Source: a virus
DNA: 40,450 bases
Virus record (IMG/VR): IMGVR_UViG_3300025849_000079
Span: 1 to 40,450 of that record
Reading direction: 5' to 3' (one strand)
Shown: positions 7,269-14,904 of the stretch, one piece after another
Numbering within the stretch: the stretch's first letter is position 1
Layout: every line of letters begins with the position of its first letter
Position numbers and translations under genes: made by a program
Notes under the pieces: generated by a model
What the model was told of the DNA's origin: nothing
The model's input: the letters and a program-made list of their open reading frames with translations, nothing else
Database searches by the model: none

Positions 7269-7711
7269 AATTGTATCACATTTATACCAGATTTTTGTAG
7301 AAATACGATACCATCATCGCATCTCAAATGTTTAGTTTTATAATATACTTTACTTATACCACTCTGATAGATTAGTTTAGCACAATCTAAACAGGGTGCT
7401 GTAGTAGTATATATGGTAGCATTATAGCATGATTCCGAGGACATTGCAACCTTTGTGATTGCATTAGATTCAGCATGAATTACTGTATCATATGTTACCA
7501 GATCATTTTTCTTCTCATCAAAATGTTCGCACTTGTTGTCCCAACCTGCGGGTTGTCCATTGTAACCAATAGATATAATCCTATGGTCTTTTACAATGAC
7601 ACAACCAACCTTGAGTCTTTGGGCATGAGAAAGATAGGCATAGTTCATTGCCGTTCTCATGTGTGCGAAATCCCATTTGGTAGGTTTATTCCTCTTTAAT
7701 GAAAATACCAT
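7265..7711 (-). CDS. cd: dCMP deaminase
   Basis: The enzyme converts dCMP to dUMP and supplies thymidylate synthesis for phage DNA. The zinc-dependent cytidine deaminase motif is complete: HAESNA gives the zinc His and the catalytic Glu, and APCLDCAKL gives the PCxxC zinc ligands. The conserved GYNGQPAGWDNKCEH segment is shared with T4 Cd and ComEB proteins. Length (148) is close to ComEB enzymes and shorter than T4 Cd (193). It overlaps the MazG gene by 26 bases and the sulfotransferase by four. The start at 7711 is the only ATG that keeps the N-terminal helix. Confidence 0.94.
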   Translation of the reverse strand: MVFSLKRNKPTKWDFAHMRTAMNYAYLSHAQRLKVGCVIVKDHRIISIGYNGQPAGWDNKCEHFDEKKNDLVTYDTVIHAESNAITKVAMSSESCYNATIYTTTAPCLDCAKLIYQSGISKVYYKTKHLRCDDGIVFLQKSGINVIQL

Positions 7712-8009
7712 CTACCATTTTTCCTTTACGATCTTTAATATCAGCATAGGCAACTGCGAGGCAATGTGCCAGAGGTAACCCATTACGTTTAGCAATGTTA
7801 ATTAACACCACCATGATGTCACCTATATCATCTGCCACGTCACGTTCTTTACATACGTTATCAGATAACTCACCGACTTCTTGGATCAACTTACATACTT
7901 GATCTTTATCAGTAGCACCCTCTATCAAGTTACGATCTTGGTGCCATTGCTCAACCTTACTAATCAGTTCTTCTAAAGCAGATGATGGAAACATATCTGT
8001 CTGTCTCAT
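7686..8009 (-). CDS. mazG: MazG-like nucleotide pyrophosphohydrolase
   Basis: This 107-residue all-alpha protein has the MazG metal-binding layout: KLIQEVGELSDNV near residues 41-53 gives the ExxE pair, and DVADDIGDIMVVLINIA near 58-74 gives the ExxD-type acidic partner. These enzymes hydrolyse NTPs or dNTPs to monophosphates, or act on ppGpp-like alarmones. MazG-type genes are frequent in marine cyanophages, where they have been proposed to change host nucleotide pools. Here it forms a nucleotide cassette with dCMP deaminase. Its ATG overlaps the gene 44 stop (TAATG). Confidence 0.85.
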   Translation of the reverse strand: MRQTDMFPSSALEELISKVEQWHQDRNLIEGATDKDQVCKLIQEVGELSDNVCKERDVADDIGDIMVVLINIAKRNGLPLAHCLAVAYADIKDRKGKMVDGIFIKEE

Positions 8010-8947
8010 TATTTAATCTCCACGTTTGCCATGATCTCAGTCATACAGGCAACTAAGTTAAGTTCGTGATCTGCCACGAACGCATTTTTGTATTGATAGT
8101 CTGCGAGAATCAACACAAGTTGGGGAATACTGGCGGGTGCCACGTATTCATACATGCCATCATAGATGCCACGAAATATTGATGCGGGTTCCATGTCCAT
8201 ATTCTCTACTACCCATCCACGCATCTTCTTAAAATCTTTGCTCTTTAATGATCGGAAAAGGGCACTATAGTTATCATTTATATCACTTATGATACATCTA
8301 AGATTCAATGTACCACCAATAGAATGACGTTGCAACTCATTAAGTACACGTCTCCAGTCGGGAGCATGTTTCATAATCAACTGTGCAAGAGTATCTTTAT
8401 TATACTCGACACCCTCACCCTTCAGTATCTCATCCGCACGGGTCATGAACTGTCCACACAATCCTGCCATAACTTTCTTAGAGAAGTTAAACTCGTAATT
8501 AGAACAACGAGAGTGTAGGGGTTCGATCACTTTGTTCTTGAAGTTACATGTCAGAATAAACCGACAGTTCTTACTGAACTCTTCGATGAAACCACGCAGT
8601 GCGGGTTGAGTTGATTGGGGATTAAGGTAGTCTGCTTCGTCAAGGATTACGACCTTATAACCGCCAGAGAGGGAGACGGACGAAGCAAACTGTTTGATCT
8701 TGCCACGGAGAGTATCAATGTTACCCTCTTCAGAACCGTTGATGACTATATAGTCAAGACCCAGTTGTTCGCACATGGCACGTGCGATTGTAGTTTTACC
8801 AGTACCTGCGGTACCAGAGAGTAGCATGTTCGGTAACTCTTTACCGTCAACTACTGCTTGAAATGTGTTCTTGAGATTATCGGGTAGGATAGTCTCGGAT
8901 ATTTTTTGGGGACGATACTTTTCGACCCAGAGAAATTCATCTCGCAT
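8009..8947 (-). CDS. 44: Clamp loader ATPase gp44
   Basis: gp44 is the AAA+ subunit of the clamp loader. It opens clamp gp45 and closes it on DNA using ATP. In 312 residues I see the N-terminal box WVEKYRPQKI, Walker A SGTAGTGKTT at about 43-52, Walker B VVILDEADYL near 98-107, sensor 1 ILTCNF, and the SRC arginine-finger motif HSRCSNYEF near 146. The length is close to T4 gp44 (319). It is the first gene after an early promoter whose -35 box contains the panD stop. A near-perfect inverted repeat overlies that promoter. Confidence 0.97.
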   Translation of the reverse strand: MRDEFLWVEKYRPQKISETILPDNLKNTFQAVVDGKELPNMLLSGTAGTGKTTIARAMCEQLGLDYIVINGSEEGNIDTLRGKIKQFASSVSLSGGYKVVILDEADYLNPQSTQPALRGFIEEFSKNCRFILTCNFKNKVIEPLHSRCSNYEFNFSKKVMAGLCGQFMTRADEILKGEGVEYNKDTLAQLIMKHAPDWRRVLNELQRHSIGGTLNLRCIISDINDNYSALFRSLKSKDFKKMRGWVVENMDMEPASIFRGIYDGMYEYVAPASIPQLVLILADYQYKNAFVADHELNLVACMTEIMANVEIK

Positions 8948-8969
8948 AGATACTCCATAATTAAAAAGT

Positions 8970-9004
8970 GTTTCTTATACTATACATTGTACAGCATAAG
9001 AAAC
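8970..9004. promoter_or_regulatory. Inverted repeat at the gene 44 promoter, operator-like
   Basis: gtttcttatac (8970-8980) and gcataagaaac (8994-9004) match as inverted 11-base arms with one mismatch around 13 bases. The dyad covers the -10 box, part of the spacer and the expected RNA start, the usual place for a repressor site. Confidence 0.5.
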
Positions 9005-9014
9005 GTTTTGTCAA
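8986..9014 (-). promoter_or_regulatory. Early sigma70-type promoter for gene 44
   Basis: TTGACA (9014-9009), 17 bases, TACAAT (8991-8986) on the minus strand. The panD TGA stop (9013-9011) lies in the -35 box. RNA would start near 8979, about 31 bases before the ATG. Confidence 0.8.
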
Positions 9015-9385
9015 TGTGTTTGTGTAGGTATTGTGTTACCAATACGACAGATAGTATTATCTGCTGTTACATACACCAGTTTAGGCATTACTACCCAATC
9101 GTCTGGTATATTTTCATATACACAGATGATGAGGTTATCACCTACCTCTGCCTTTCTTGCACCTGCTCCATTGACGGAGATGATGCCAGAATCTTCTTCT
9201 GCGAGAATGGCATAGGTTTCCCACCGTTCACCGTTAGTGACATTGTATACAAAAATATGTTCATACTCTTTTATACCTGCCGCTTTTAGTAGACCAATAT
9301 CAATAGCAATGCTACCATCATAATCTAACTCAGTTCGGGTTACGGAAACCCCGTGCAATTTTCCTGTCAGAAATTGCTTACTCAC
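9011..9385 (-). CDS. panD: Aspartate 1-decarboxylase PanD
   Basis: PanD converts L-aspartate to beta-alanine, the precursor of pantothenate and coenzyme A. The enzyme is made as a proenzyme that cuts itself between Gly24 and Ser25 to form a pyruvoyl group. Starting at GTG 9385 the protein has 124 residues, near the usual 126, and numbering matches E. coli PanD: Lys9 and His11 in GKLHGV, Tyr22, the cleavage pair Gly24-Ser25 in YDGSIAID, Arg54, Tyr58 in ETYAI, and Asn72 in ISVNGAG. All known active-site residues are thus present. The longer reading frame begins at GTG 9430 inside the upstream gene; the GTG at 9385 lies two bases after that gene's stop. No clear ribosome site is visible, so coupling to the upstream gene is likely. 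It is placed between clamp gene 45 and clamp-loader gene 44. Confidence 0.9.
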   Translation of the reverse strand: MSKQFLTGKLHGVSVTRTELDYDGSIAIDIGLLKAAGIKEYEHIFVYNVTNGERWETYAILAEEDSGIISVNGAGARKAEVGDNLIICVYENIPDDWVVMPKLVYVTADNTICRIGNTIPTQTH

Positions 9386-9387
9386 GA

Positions 9388-9612
9388 CTATTGCTGATCG
9401 TTTTGTAACTGCTCCACGAGTTGAATACACTCGATAGATTGGTCACGCAACTGCCCAATAGTAGAAAGTTCTTCTCCTTTAAAACCACCACGTTGTACAA
9501 CTGTATCAATTACTGCTACAGTAGAACGTGCTACACGGTTTGCGAGATCCTGCAACACTGCCAGACGTTCGTCTACCTGTGGTGCTTCTGTTTTTGCTTC
9601 TTGTTTTGCCAT
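9388..9612 (-). CDS. Small conserved-looking protein downstream of gp45
   Basis: The 74-residue protein starts at ATG 9612, six bases after GGAG, which itself overlaps the end of gene 45. The frame can be read further upstream but that would overlap gene 45. The N-terminus is charged (MAKQEAKTEAPQ) and the rest is predicted helical, with VLQDLANRVARSTVAVIDTVV and a final LRDQSIECIQLVEQLQNDQQ that could pack as a helical pair. There are no catalytic motifs or membrane segments. Its position between 45 and panD/44 suggests co-expression with the replisome. Function not recognised. Confidence 0.7.
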   Translation of the reverse strand: MAKQEAKTEAPQVDERLAVLQDLANRVARSTVAVIDTVVQRGGFKGEELSTIGQLRDQSIECIQLVEQLQNDQQ

Positions 9613-9613
9613 G

Positions 9614-10297
9614 TTATTCTCCATAAGTTGATGCTTCAAGTGCGATAAAATATTCAATAGACGATTGCTTACTTGCAAAGTGTGAGATCCTCTTAGAAGA
9701 TACCCCCACCATGAAGTCTTCATTGACTATCTTTAGGTTGTTAACGTTTATTACAAAGTTGAAATCAACTCCTTCATCATAAACTCCTTCTACAAAAGTG
9801 AAGAAACTATTAGACGTTGCATCGTCTTTGTCAATTACAGTTAACTTGACAGATCCACCACTCTTACCGTTTGGGGTAATCGAAATAAGATCATGACCAA
9901 GGACTGCACTTGCACGTTTCAATCTACTTAGTGTATCAGTATCTAAGGTAAACTGCACTTCTGGTTCTGGCATGATAACATCCTTTGTAGGGGACGATAA
10001 CATATCGATGTCAGAGAAGAAGTACTTATTACCACGTAAACCCGTGGAATCAGAGATCACCACGTGCTTGTCTTCGAACTTCAGAGATGGGTTGTCTACC
10101 AATCCCATGATGTTCAAAAATTCATGTAAGTCATAAATACCAAACTCATTGGGTATAGACTCATCCAGTGATGCTTTCGCAAGGATGTTCTTTGCCATTG
10201 AGATGGTCTTCAGTTCGTTGCCTTCACGGAACACAATATTACTATTAATGTTTGCAAAGTTTTTTAGTACTCCAAGAGTACGATCAGATAATTCCAT
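9614..10297 (-). CDS. 45: Sliding clamp gp45
   Basis: gp45 forms the trimeric ring that tethers gp43 to DNA and, in T4, also activates late transcription with gp55 and gp33. The 227-residue protein matches T4 gp45 (228) in length and in pattern: MELSDRTLGVLKNFANINSNI at the start, FGIYDLHEFLNIMGLV, a central EVQFTLDTDTLSRLKRASAVLGHD, and the end FASKQSSIEYFIALEAS, equivalent to NYVVALEAD in T4. It has its own early promoter and a leader of about 30 bases with an AGAGAG ribosome site. Confidence 0.96.
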   Translation of the reverse strand: MELSDRTLGVLKNFANINSNIVFREGNELKTISMAKNILAKASLDESIPNEFGIYDLHEFLNIMGLVDNPSLKFEDKHVVISDSTGLRGNKYFFSDIDMLSSPTKDVIMPEPEVQFTLDTDTLSRLKRASAVLGHDLISITPNGKSGGSVKLTVIDKDDATSNSFFTFVEGVYDEGVDFNFVINVNNLKIVNEDFMVGVSSKRISHFASKQSSIEYFIALEASTYGE

Positions 10298-10331
10298 AAT
10301 AAATCTCTCTAGTTTTAGTTAATATACGGTC

Positions 10332-10360
10332 ATTGTAACACAAAGGAATCGACATGTCAA
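10332..10360 (-). promoter_or_regulatory. Early sigma70-type promoter for gene 45
   Basis: TTGACA (10360-10355), 17 bases, TACAAT (10337-10332) on the minus strand, four bases after the gene 46 stop. RNA would start near 10325. Confidence 0.82.
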
Positions 10361-10363
10361 CCC

Positions 10364-12085
10364 CTATGCTACTTTTAATTTGGAGAAGTTTTTCTCCTTC
10401 ACAAATTCTAACTTGCGTTGGAACTGTGCGTCTTCCAATTCTGCTTTGTGTGAGATAACAAACACGTTGGTCTCTTCTCCCAAACTATACAGGATCTTCA
10501 TTAGATTGTCAACCCCATCATCATCCAGAGATGAATCAAAAGTTTCATCAAGTATGAGTAAGTTGGTTGCCACACTATTCTTCATCTTAGCAATCTGTCT
10601 CCACGTAAATAGTAGGGACAAATCGATACGTTGTTTCTCACCTTCAGAGAAAGAATCATAAGAGAAGTTGTCACGGAAACGTGAACGTATGGTCTCTTGG
10701 AAACTCTCATCCAGATCAAAGTGGACGAAGAAATCTAATATCTGTAAGTACTGGTTAGTCAACTGATTGATGACAGGTATGTACTGTTTAATAATTTTGG
10801 TCTTGATACCAGTATCACGTAGCAACTCACTTGCCACTTGATTGTATGAGTACTGCTCATTAAGTTTGTACTTGGCATCTTGTGTCGTGTGCAGTTCATT
10901 GGACAACGTTTCGAGACTATCGTTTGCTTGTTTAAGATCACCAGTGTTATCTGATAGACCGTCAATCTCTTTACGTATTCTATCTACCTGCTTGTATGTG
11001 CGGGTGATAGTGCTGTTGTTATTGTTAACCTCGTTCTGCCAGTTACGTATTGCTTCTGCCATTGCAGTCAGTGATTCTTGTATTGATTCATACTCATCAT
11101 TCTTGACCTTTGCTTTGGACATAGCATCGTTAAGATCTTTGGCACGTGCTTTTGCTTTTGCCACTTTATCTTTACGAATAGTCTCATCTATATCTTGGTC
11201 ACATGACGGACACGTCTCGTTCTCTTCGAAGAACTTTGCCTCCTTAACTACAACCTTTGCCTGTGCTTTAAAGGTAGATAGGTATTCGTTTAGATCCTTT
11301 GACTTCTTACTTAGATCTGTAATCTGTTTAGTCAATGGTGGTTCTTTGGATGTAATATCATCAGATAGTTTTGTATTACGTGCTTGTAGAGTCTCCACCT
11401 CTGCCTGTAGTACTTCTATCTCTGTCTCTTTGTCCTTACGGTATGTTGCATTGACGGCAGATAAATCACGAAGATACTTCTTCTGTGAGTTAATCTTAGT
11501 CTTGACCAGTTCTATCTGGTGACTGTTGGATTGCATTTCACCCTTGAGTATTGACATCTTCTCCTTTAGGATGCCGTTCATCTTAGAGAATATATTGATG
11601 TCGAGTAGATCCTCAATCACCTCACGTCTTGCACCCCCAGATAACTGCATGAAAGGAACGAATGAACTTGATCCCAAAACAACAATCTGGTGAAACGATT
11701 TGTGAGTCAACTTGAGTATGTTCTTCTCAAGCATCTGCTGATACTCTTTGGCATGGGATGCTTGGTTCATCATGTTGCCACCAACCCATATCTCAAACTT
11801 GTTAGGTTTAATCCCACGTACAATCTTATACTCTTGCTTACCAATAGCAAACTCTACTTCTACTTCTGTGCCTTTGGCATTGATTGTATTGACCAACTGT
11901 GGTTTAGAGATCTTACGGTGTGGTTTGCCAAATAGAGCAAACGACAGTGCGTCCAACATAGTGGACTTACCTGCACCGTTTTGACCTACAACCAGAGTGG
12001 TTGGAGATGCGTCAAAATCTATGTTGGTAAATGCATTACCAGACGATAGAAAGTTTTTGTATCTAAGTTTCTGAAATTTTATCAT
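10364..12085 (-). CDS. 46: Recombination endonuclease subunit gp46 (Rad50/SbcC-like)
   Basis: gp46 is the ABC-type ATPase partner of nuclease gp47. Together they resect DNA ends for recombination-dependent replication and degrade host DNA. In 573 residues: Walker A GQNGAGKST near 34-42, long coiled coils from about 170 to 430, a zinc-hook CPSCD near 291, the ABC signature FSEGEKQRIDLSLLF near 480, and Walker B LLILDETFDSSLD. Length equals T4 gp46 (560) closely. The predicted transcription start from its promoter falls at or within one base of the ATG, so the message may be leaderless. Gene 46 is separated from 47 by a Mom-like gene. Confidence 0.97.
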   Translation of the reverse strand: MIKFQKLRYKNFLSSGNAFTNIDFDASPTTLVVGQNGAGKSTMLDALSFALFGKPHRKISKPQLVNTINAKGTEVEVEFAIGKQEYKIVRGIKPNKFEIWVGGNMMNQASHAKEYQQMLEKNILKLTHKSFHQIVVLGSSSFVPFMQLSGGARREVIEDLLDINIFSKMNGILKEKMSILKGEMQSNSHQIELVKTKINSQKKYLRDLSAVNATYRKDKETEIEVLQAEVETLQARNTKLSDDITSKEPPLTKQITDLSKKSKDLNEYLSTFKAQAKVVVKEAKFFEENETCPSCDQDIDETIRKDKVAKAKARAKDLNDAMSKAKVKNDEYESIQESLTAMAEAIRNWQNEVNNNNSTITRTYKQVDRIRKEIDGLSDNTGDLKQANDSLETLSNELHTTQDAKYKLNEQYSYNQVASELLRDTGIKTKIIKQYIPVINQLTNQYLQILDFFVHFDLDESFQETIRSRFRDNFSYDSFSEGEKQRIDLSLLFTWRQIAKMKNSVATNLLILDETFDSSLDDDGVDNLMKILYSLGEETNVFVISHKAELEDAQFQRKLEFVKEKNFSKLKVA

Positions 12086-12091
12086 ATGCGT

Positions 12092-12120
12092 ATTATACTA
12101 TACTAATTAGTATTTGTCAA
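12092..12120 (-). promoter_or_regulatory. Early sigma70-type promoter for gene 46
   Basis: TTGACA (12120-12115), 17 bases, TATAAT (12097-12092) on the minus strand. The -35 box lies within the last codons of the Mom-like gene, and only six bases separate the -10 box from the ATG at 12085. Confidence 0.85.
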
Positions 12121-12633
12121 GTCCTTTATTTCCCAGTCCTGTTTTATGTCTTTTCGATATATCTTAGAGAACACATTAAATGGTATGTCCATATATCCGT
12201 TTGCTCTTTGGGTCATCGATCCATGAAAGTTCATATTACATGCTACGTAAATAGTCCCGTCATGCATTCTACTATCAACAGATGTACAGATGTAGTCTGC
12301 TCCAGTCATCTTCATGGTACGGGACACAAACCACGAAGTGATGTTATACTCTTCACTGTCTACGGCAAGTCTTGATAACTCATAGTAATTAGAATAGTCG
12401 GAATCTTTGCATCCATAGTAAAACCTACACCATTCTTCACCACACCTTTTTTGACAATAAGATGTATATTGTACAGCACCAATCAGATCATCACCATTAA
12501 ACAACCCATAGTATTTGTAATCACGTATAACAGCATCATGCTCATCATATATTTTTCCAAGGTAATGGTGTTCTTCTATAATAGACTTTGCCATCCCCTT
12601 ACTAATTGGACGTACATCAAAGTTAGACTTCAC
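12103..12633 (-). CDS. Mom-like / GNAT-fold DNA modification protein
   Basis: This 176-residue protein resembles the Mu Mom family and related GNAT-fold proteins of phages. I see FDVRPISKGMAKSIIEEHHYLGKI at the start, a central strand GLFNGDDLIGAVQYT with the hydrophobic pattern of GNAT strands, and ELSRLAVD at 85-92, a signature seen in Mom-type proteins. A Cys-rich patch (YCQKRCGEEWCRFYYGC) is present between them and could bind metal. Mom in phage Mu adds a carbamoylmethyl group to adenine and protects DNA from restriction. The gene overlaps gp47 by four bases and sits between 47 and 46. Assignment is by motif pattern; a generic acetyltransferase is the alternative. Confidence 0.6.
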   Translation of the reverse strand: MKSNFDVRPISKGMAKSIIEEHHYLGKIYDEHDAVIRDYKYYGLFNGDDLIGAVQYTSYCQKRCGEEWCRFYYGCKDSDYSNYYELSRLAVDSEEYNITSWFVSRTMKMTGADYICTSVDSRMHDGTIYVACNMNFHGSMTQRANGYMDIPFNVFSKIYRKDIKQDWEIKDLTNTN

Positions 12634-13688
12634 ATGATTTCCATATTCTGTGCTTCGGTCATGAGTGTAGATATTTCTAACTTGATTCGATCTTTATCAA
12701 GGTCTGTGCTTACTGCGTCAACATATTCATTTACAAGTGTAGCAGTATCGTCAACCTGTAGGTTGTCACTCACATTCTCACCAAGGAAGTCTTTGAAGTC
12801 TTCGGCAATCTTTAGTTCGTGGATCTTCTGATCCTGTACACGACCTACAAACTTCTCGAAGTCCAGTACATCACCCTTGTTTACCACGATGATCTTTACA
12901 AACTTTTCGTCAAGGTAACGGAGATCTTTAAACTTCTTAGGTGGTCTACGTGAATCATAATAGATCTTTTCGTAAATAGTAATAGGATTGTGTATTGCTT
13001 CTAACTCTCTTGTTTTGGTATCAAGTACATGGAAGTGTTTAGGATCATCACAATCACTCCAGAAGAACTCATACTGAGCACCCAGATAATGAATGTTTCC
13101 CTGTGATGACTTGGCATGGAAGTGTCCAGACAATACGGACTCAAACCTATTAAACACAGAGGCGTCCATACCATCCTTACAGATTTGACCACGTGCCATC
13201 TCAAACCCTGCGAGTTCCAAATGAGCACCTACCCATTGCGAGGAAGTATTCTCAAGGAAGTCAAGAGTCTGTTTCTCGTTCTCTGGATTGATCCACGGCA
13301 CGAGTGCCATCTTGAATCCATCATAGTCCATGTCAGTGGGTTCCATAATGAGATTCACTTCGTTCATATAATGCCCCTGCAATTCTTTCAGAGCATTTAG
13401 TTCGTTGGTGTTCTTATAGTAAACATCATGGTTACCCAGAATGATATCCATAGTAATACCATACTCACGTAACTTCTCAAGGAAGATCTTACGGTTGTGT
13501 GACAATGCTTTGAAGTTTACAGTCTTGCGGTTATCATAGTAGTCACCCAGATGGATGATCTGCTTGATATCATTTTCTAACAGATACGGGAAAAACACTT
13601 CTGAATAGAAACGTTCTTGGTAACCCATAAAGATGTCAGATGAATTTCGAGCACCACAGTGGGTGTCATTTAATATTGCTATTTTCAT
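12630..13688 (-). CDS. 47: Recombination endonuclease subunit gp47 (Mre11/SbcD-like)
   Basis: gp47 is the Mn2+-dependent nuclease partner of gp46. The five phosphoesterase motifs are visible: NDTHCG near residue 7, HLGDYYDNR near 46, LGNHDVYY near 84, the later GAHLELAG near 155, and SGHFHA near 187. The length (352) is close to T4 gp47 (339). The C-terminal half carries the gp46-binding region and is rich in Asp and Lys. It has its own early promoter, and overlaps the downstream Mom-like gene by four bases. Confidence 0.97.
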   Translation of the reverse strand: MKIAILNDTHCGARNSSDIFMGYQERFYSEVFFPYLLENDIKQIIHLGDYYDNRKTVNFKALSHNRKIFLEKLREYGITMDIILGNHDVYYKNTNELNALKELQGHYMNEVNLIMEPTDMDYDGFKMALVPWINPENEKQTLDFLENTSSQWVGAHLELAGFEMARGQICKDGMDASVFNRFESVLSGHFHAKSSQGNIHYLGAQYEFFWSDCDDPKHFHVLDTKTRELEAIHNPITIYEKIYYDSRRPPKKFKDLRYLDEKFVKIIVVNKGDVLDFEKFVGRVQDQKIHELKIAEDFKDFLGENVSDNLQVDDTATLVNEYVDAVSTDLDKDRIKLEISTLMTEAQNMEIM

Positions 13689-13727
13689 GGATTATAATAA
13701 ATTACCTATTTTCATTTAAGTATACCC

Positions 13728-13756
13728 ATTGTACCACAGTATAACGGGTTTGTCAA
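13728..13756 (-). promoter_or_regulatory. Early sigma70-type promoter for gene 47
   Basis: TTGACA (13756-13751), 17 bases, TACAAT (13733-13728) on the minus strand. The -35 box begins only five bases after the CCA end of the upstream tRNA. RNA would start near 13721, leaving a leader of about 33 bases. Confidence 0.82.
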
Positions 13757-13761
13757 GCGAT

Positions 13762-13837
13762 TGGTCGATCTACAAGGACTCGAACCTTGAACACAAGTTT
13801 AGAAGACTCGGATGATATCCAGTTTCACCATAGACCG
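13762..13837 (-). tRNA. trnR: tRNA-Arg (anticodon UCU)
   Basis: A full 76-base cloverleaf folds by hand on the minus strand. The acceptor is CGGTCTA with TAGATCG (one G-T pair), the D stem is GTGA with TCAT, and the anticodon stem is CGAGT with ACTTG around loop CTTCTAA. That gives anticodon TCT, reading AGA. The variable loop has four bases, the T stem is CAAGG with CCTTG around TTCGAGT, then discriminator A and an encoded CCA. It lies between gene 55 and the gene 47 promoter. Confidence 0.93.
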
Positions 13838-13848
13838 TATTCAACCGC

Positions 13849-14448
13849 CTATACCATATGGTCACTAAGATCAGAATCAACGTTGACTGCACGTCTCTTG
13901 CGTTGCTTCTTCTCTTCTTGTGCGTATTCCTTGAACTGTTTGTCTGCTTCTTTTACGGTATCAATACGACTACGTAATAGTTCGACATAGTGTTGGTTCA
14001 CTTCCTGTCCTTGATCTGGAGAGTTAGGTATAGTATTATCAATGAAGTGTTCAATACCTGCTTCGGATATAAACTTCATCTTGATATCCTGTTGCTTCTT
14101 CTCCTTCTGGATCCTACGCAGGAATGCGTACCATGAGATCTGAGTAAAGTATGCGAATGCATTTGGGTTACCAGATCGAGTGGCAGTCTCAATGTTGTAG
14201 TTCTCAATTGCCTTCAGACAATTCTCTACGGCATCCATGACCATCTCTTCTCTATAAGTGTATCTTACAAAGTTAGATTTGTGTGAGAGTCCCTCACAGA
14301 TTTTAAGGAAACATGATGCGATGTAGTCTGGAACAATAGGATGCTTTTCACCCTTGTCCTTAGACTCCTTGACCTTAGTGCAGTAATCGACCACTGCAAG
14401 TGAGAACTCCTTGTTGTTTACGTAATGGGGTTTATCTTTTGGTTTCAT
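13849..14448 (-). CDS. 55: Late-transcription sigma factor gp55
   Basis: gp55 is the small sigma-like protein that directs host RNA polymerase to TATAAATA late promoters. The 199-residue protein shares with T4 gp55 the start PHYVNNKEFSLAVVDYCTKV, the middle YREEMVMDAVENCLKAIENYN, and AFAYFTQISWYAFLRRIQKEKKQ, which corresponds to the region 2 helices that contact the -10 sequence. The C-terminus is basic. Five TATAAATA sites before structural genes in this window are its likely targets. An early promoter drives it, and AAGGA precedes the ATG. Confidence 0.95.
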   Translation of the reverse strand: MKPKDKPHYVNNKEFSLAVVDYCTKVKESKDKGEKHPIVPDYIASCFLKICEGLSHKSNFVRYTYREEMVMDAVENCLKAIENYNIETATRSGNPNAFAYFTQISWYAFLRRIQKEKKQQDIKMKFISEAGIEHFIDNTIPNSPDQGQEVNQHYVELLRSRIDTVKEADKQFKEYAQEEKKQRKRRAVNVDSDLSDHMV

Positions 14449-14470
14449 TGTAGTTTCCTTGTTTTAATAT

Positions 14471-14499
14471 ATTATACCAAATCAGTCTGCACTTGTCAA
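14471..14499 (-). promoter_or_regulatory. Early sigma70-type promoter for gene 55
   Basis: TTGACA (14499-14494), 17 bases, TATAAT (14476-14471) on the minus strand. The -35 box is within the last codons of the cytidylyltransferase gene (stop at 14482). Confidence 0.85.
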
Positions 14500-14904
14500 G
14501 TGATTACAGACTCTTTCTCTCAAATCAGACGTAGAAAATCTATGATCCCTCTTATTAAAGTATATCTCTATACCTCGACTTGCACATATGGCACGTCCTG
14601 TGAATGTACCCGACTTATATTCGGCACCTATGATACGCACATCAAGTTGTAGTGCGGATAAGATGTCTTCCAGATCTTGCTCTGTAACGTAGGGAATGAT
14701 TTCGTCAACATACTTCACAGCATTCAACTGAGAGTATCGTTCGAAGATTGTTTGAATGGGTTTGTTTTTGTTAGGTCGGTCTATACTTGGATCTACCTGT
14801 AGACCACATATAAGGTAGTCACACTGATCCTTTGCTTCTCTAAGCATTGATATATGACCTGCGTGTAACAGATCAAATGCCGAACATGTGAATCCTACTT
14901 TCAT
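14482..14904 (-). CDS. Cytidylyltransferase-like nucleotidyltransferase (TagD family)
   Basis: This 140-residue protein has the class I nucleotidyltransferase fold of glycerol-3-phosphate cytidylyltransferase. GFTCSAFDLLHAGH at the N-terminus carries the HxGH motif (His14, His17), and RFSTSDLRERV near residue 122 matches the late signature equivalent to ISTT. QVDPSIDRPNKNKP and SQLNAVKYVDEIIP are also family-typical. Such enzymes make CDP-activated alcohols or sugars. It may feed the glycosyltransferases in this window, but the substrate is unknown. The ATG overlaps the stop of a 56-residue gene (ATGA). Similar genes are frequent in cyanophages. Confidence 0.85.
   Translation of the reverse strand: MKVGFTCSAFDLLHAGHISMLREAKDQCDYLICGLQVDPSIDRPNKNKPIQTIFERYSQLNAVKYVDEIIPYVTEQDLEDILSALQLDVRIIGAEYKSGTFTGRAICASRGIEIYFNKRDHRFSTSDLRERVCNHLTSAD

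Noticed and set aside
9011-9430. Longer PanD start at GTG 9430
   Set aside because: It would overlap the upstream gene and shift residue numbering; the GTG at 9385 gives exact PanD numbering and normal length.
10842-11522. Plus-strand open frame of 226 codons opposite gene 46
   Set aside because: It lies entirely within the well-supported gp46 coding region, has low-complexity Ser/Leu composition typical of reverse-strand shadows, and lacks a ribosome site.
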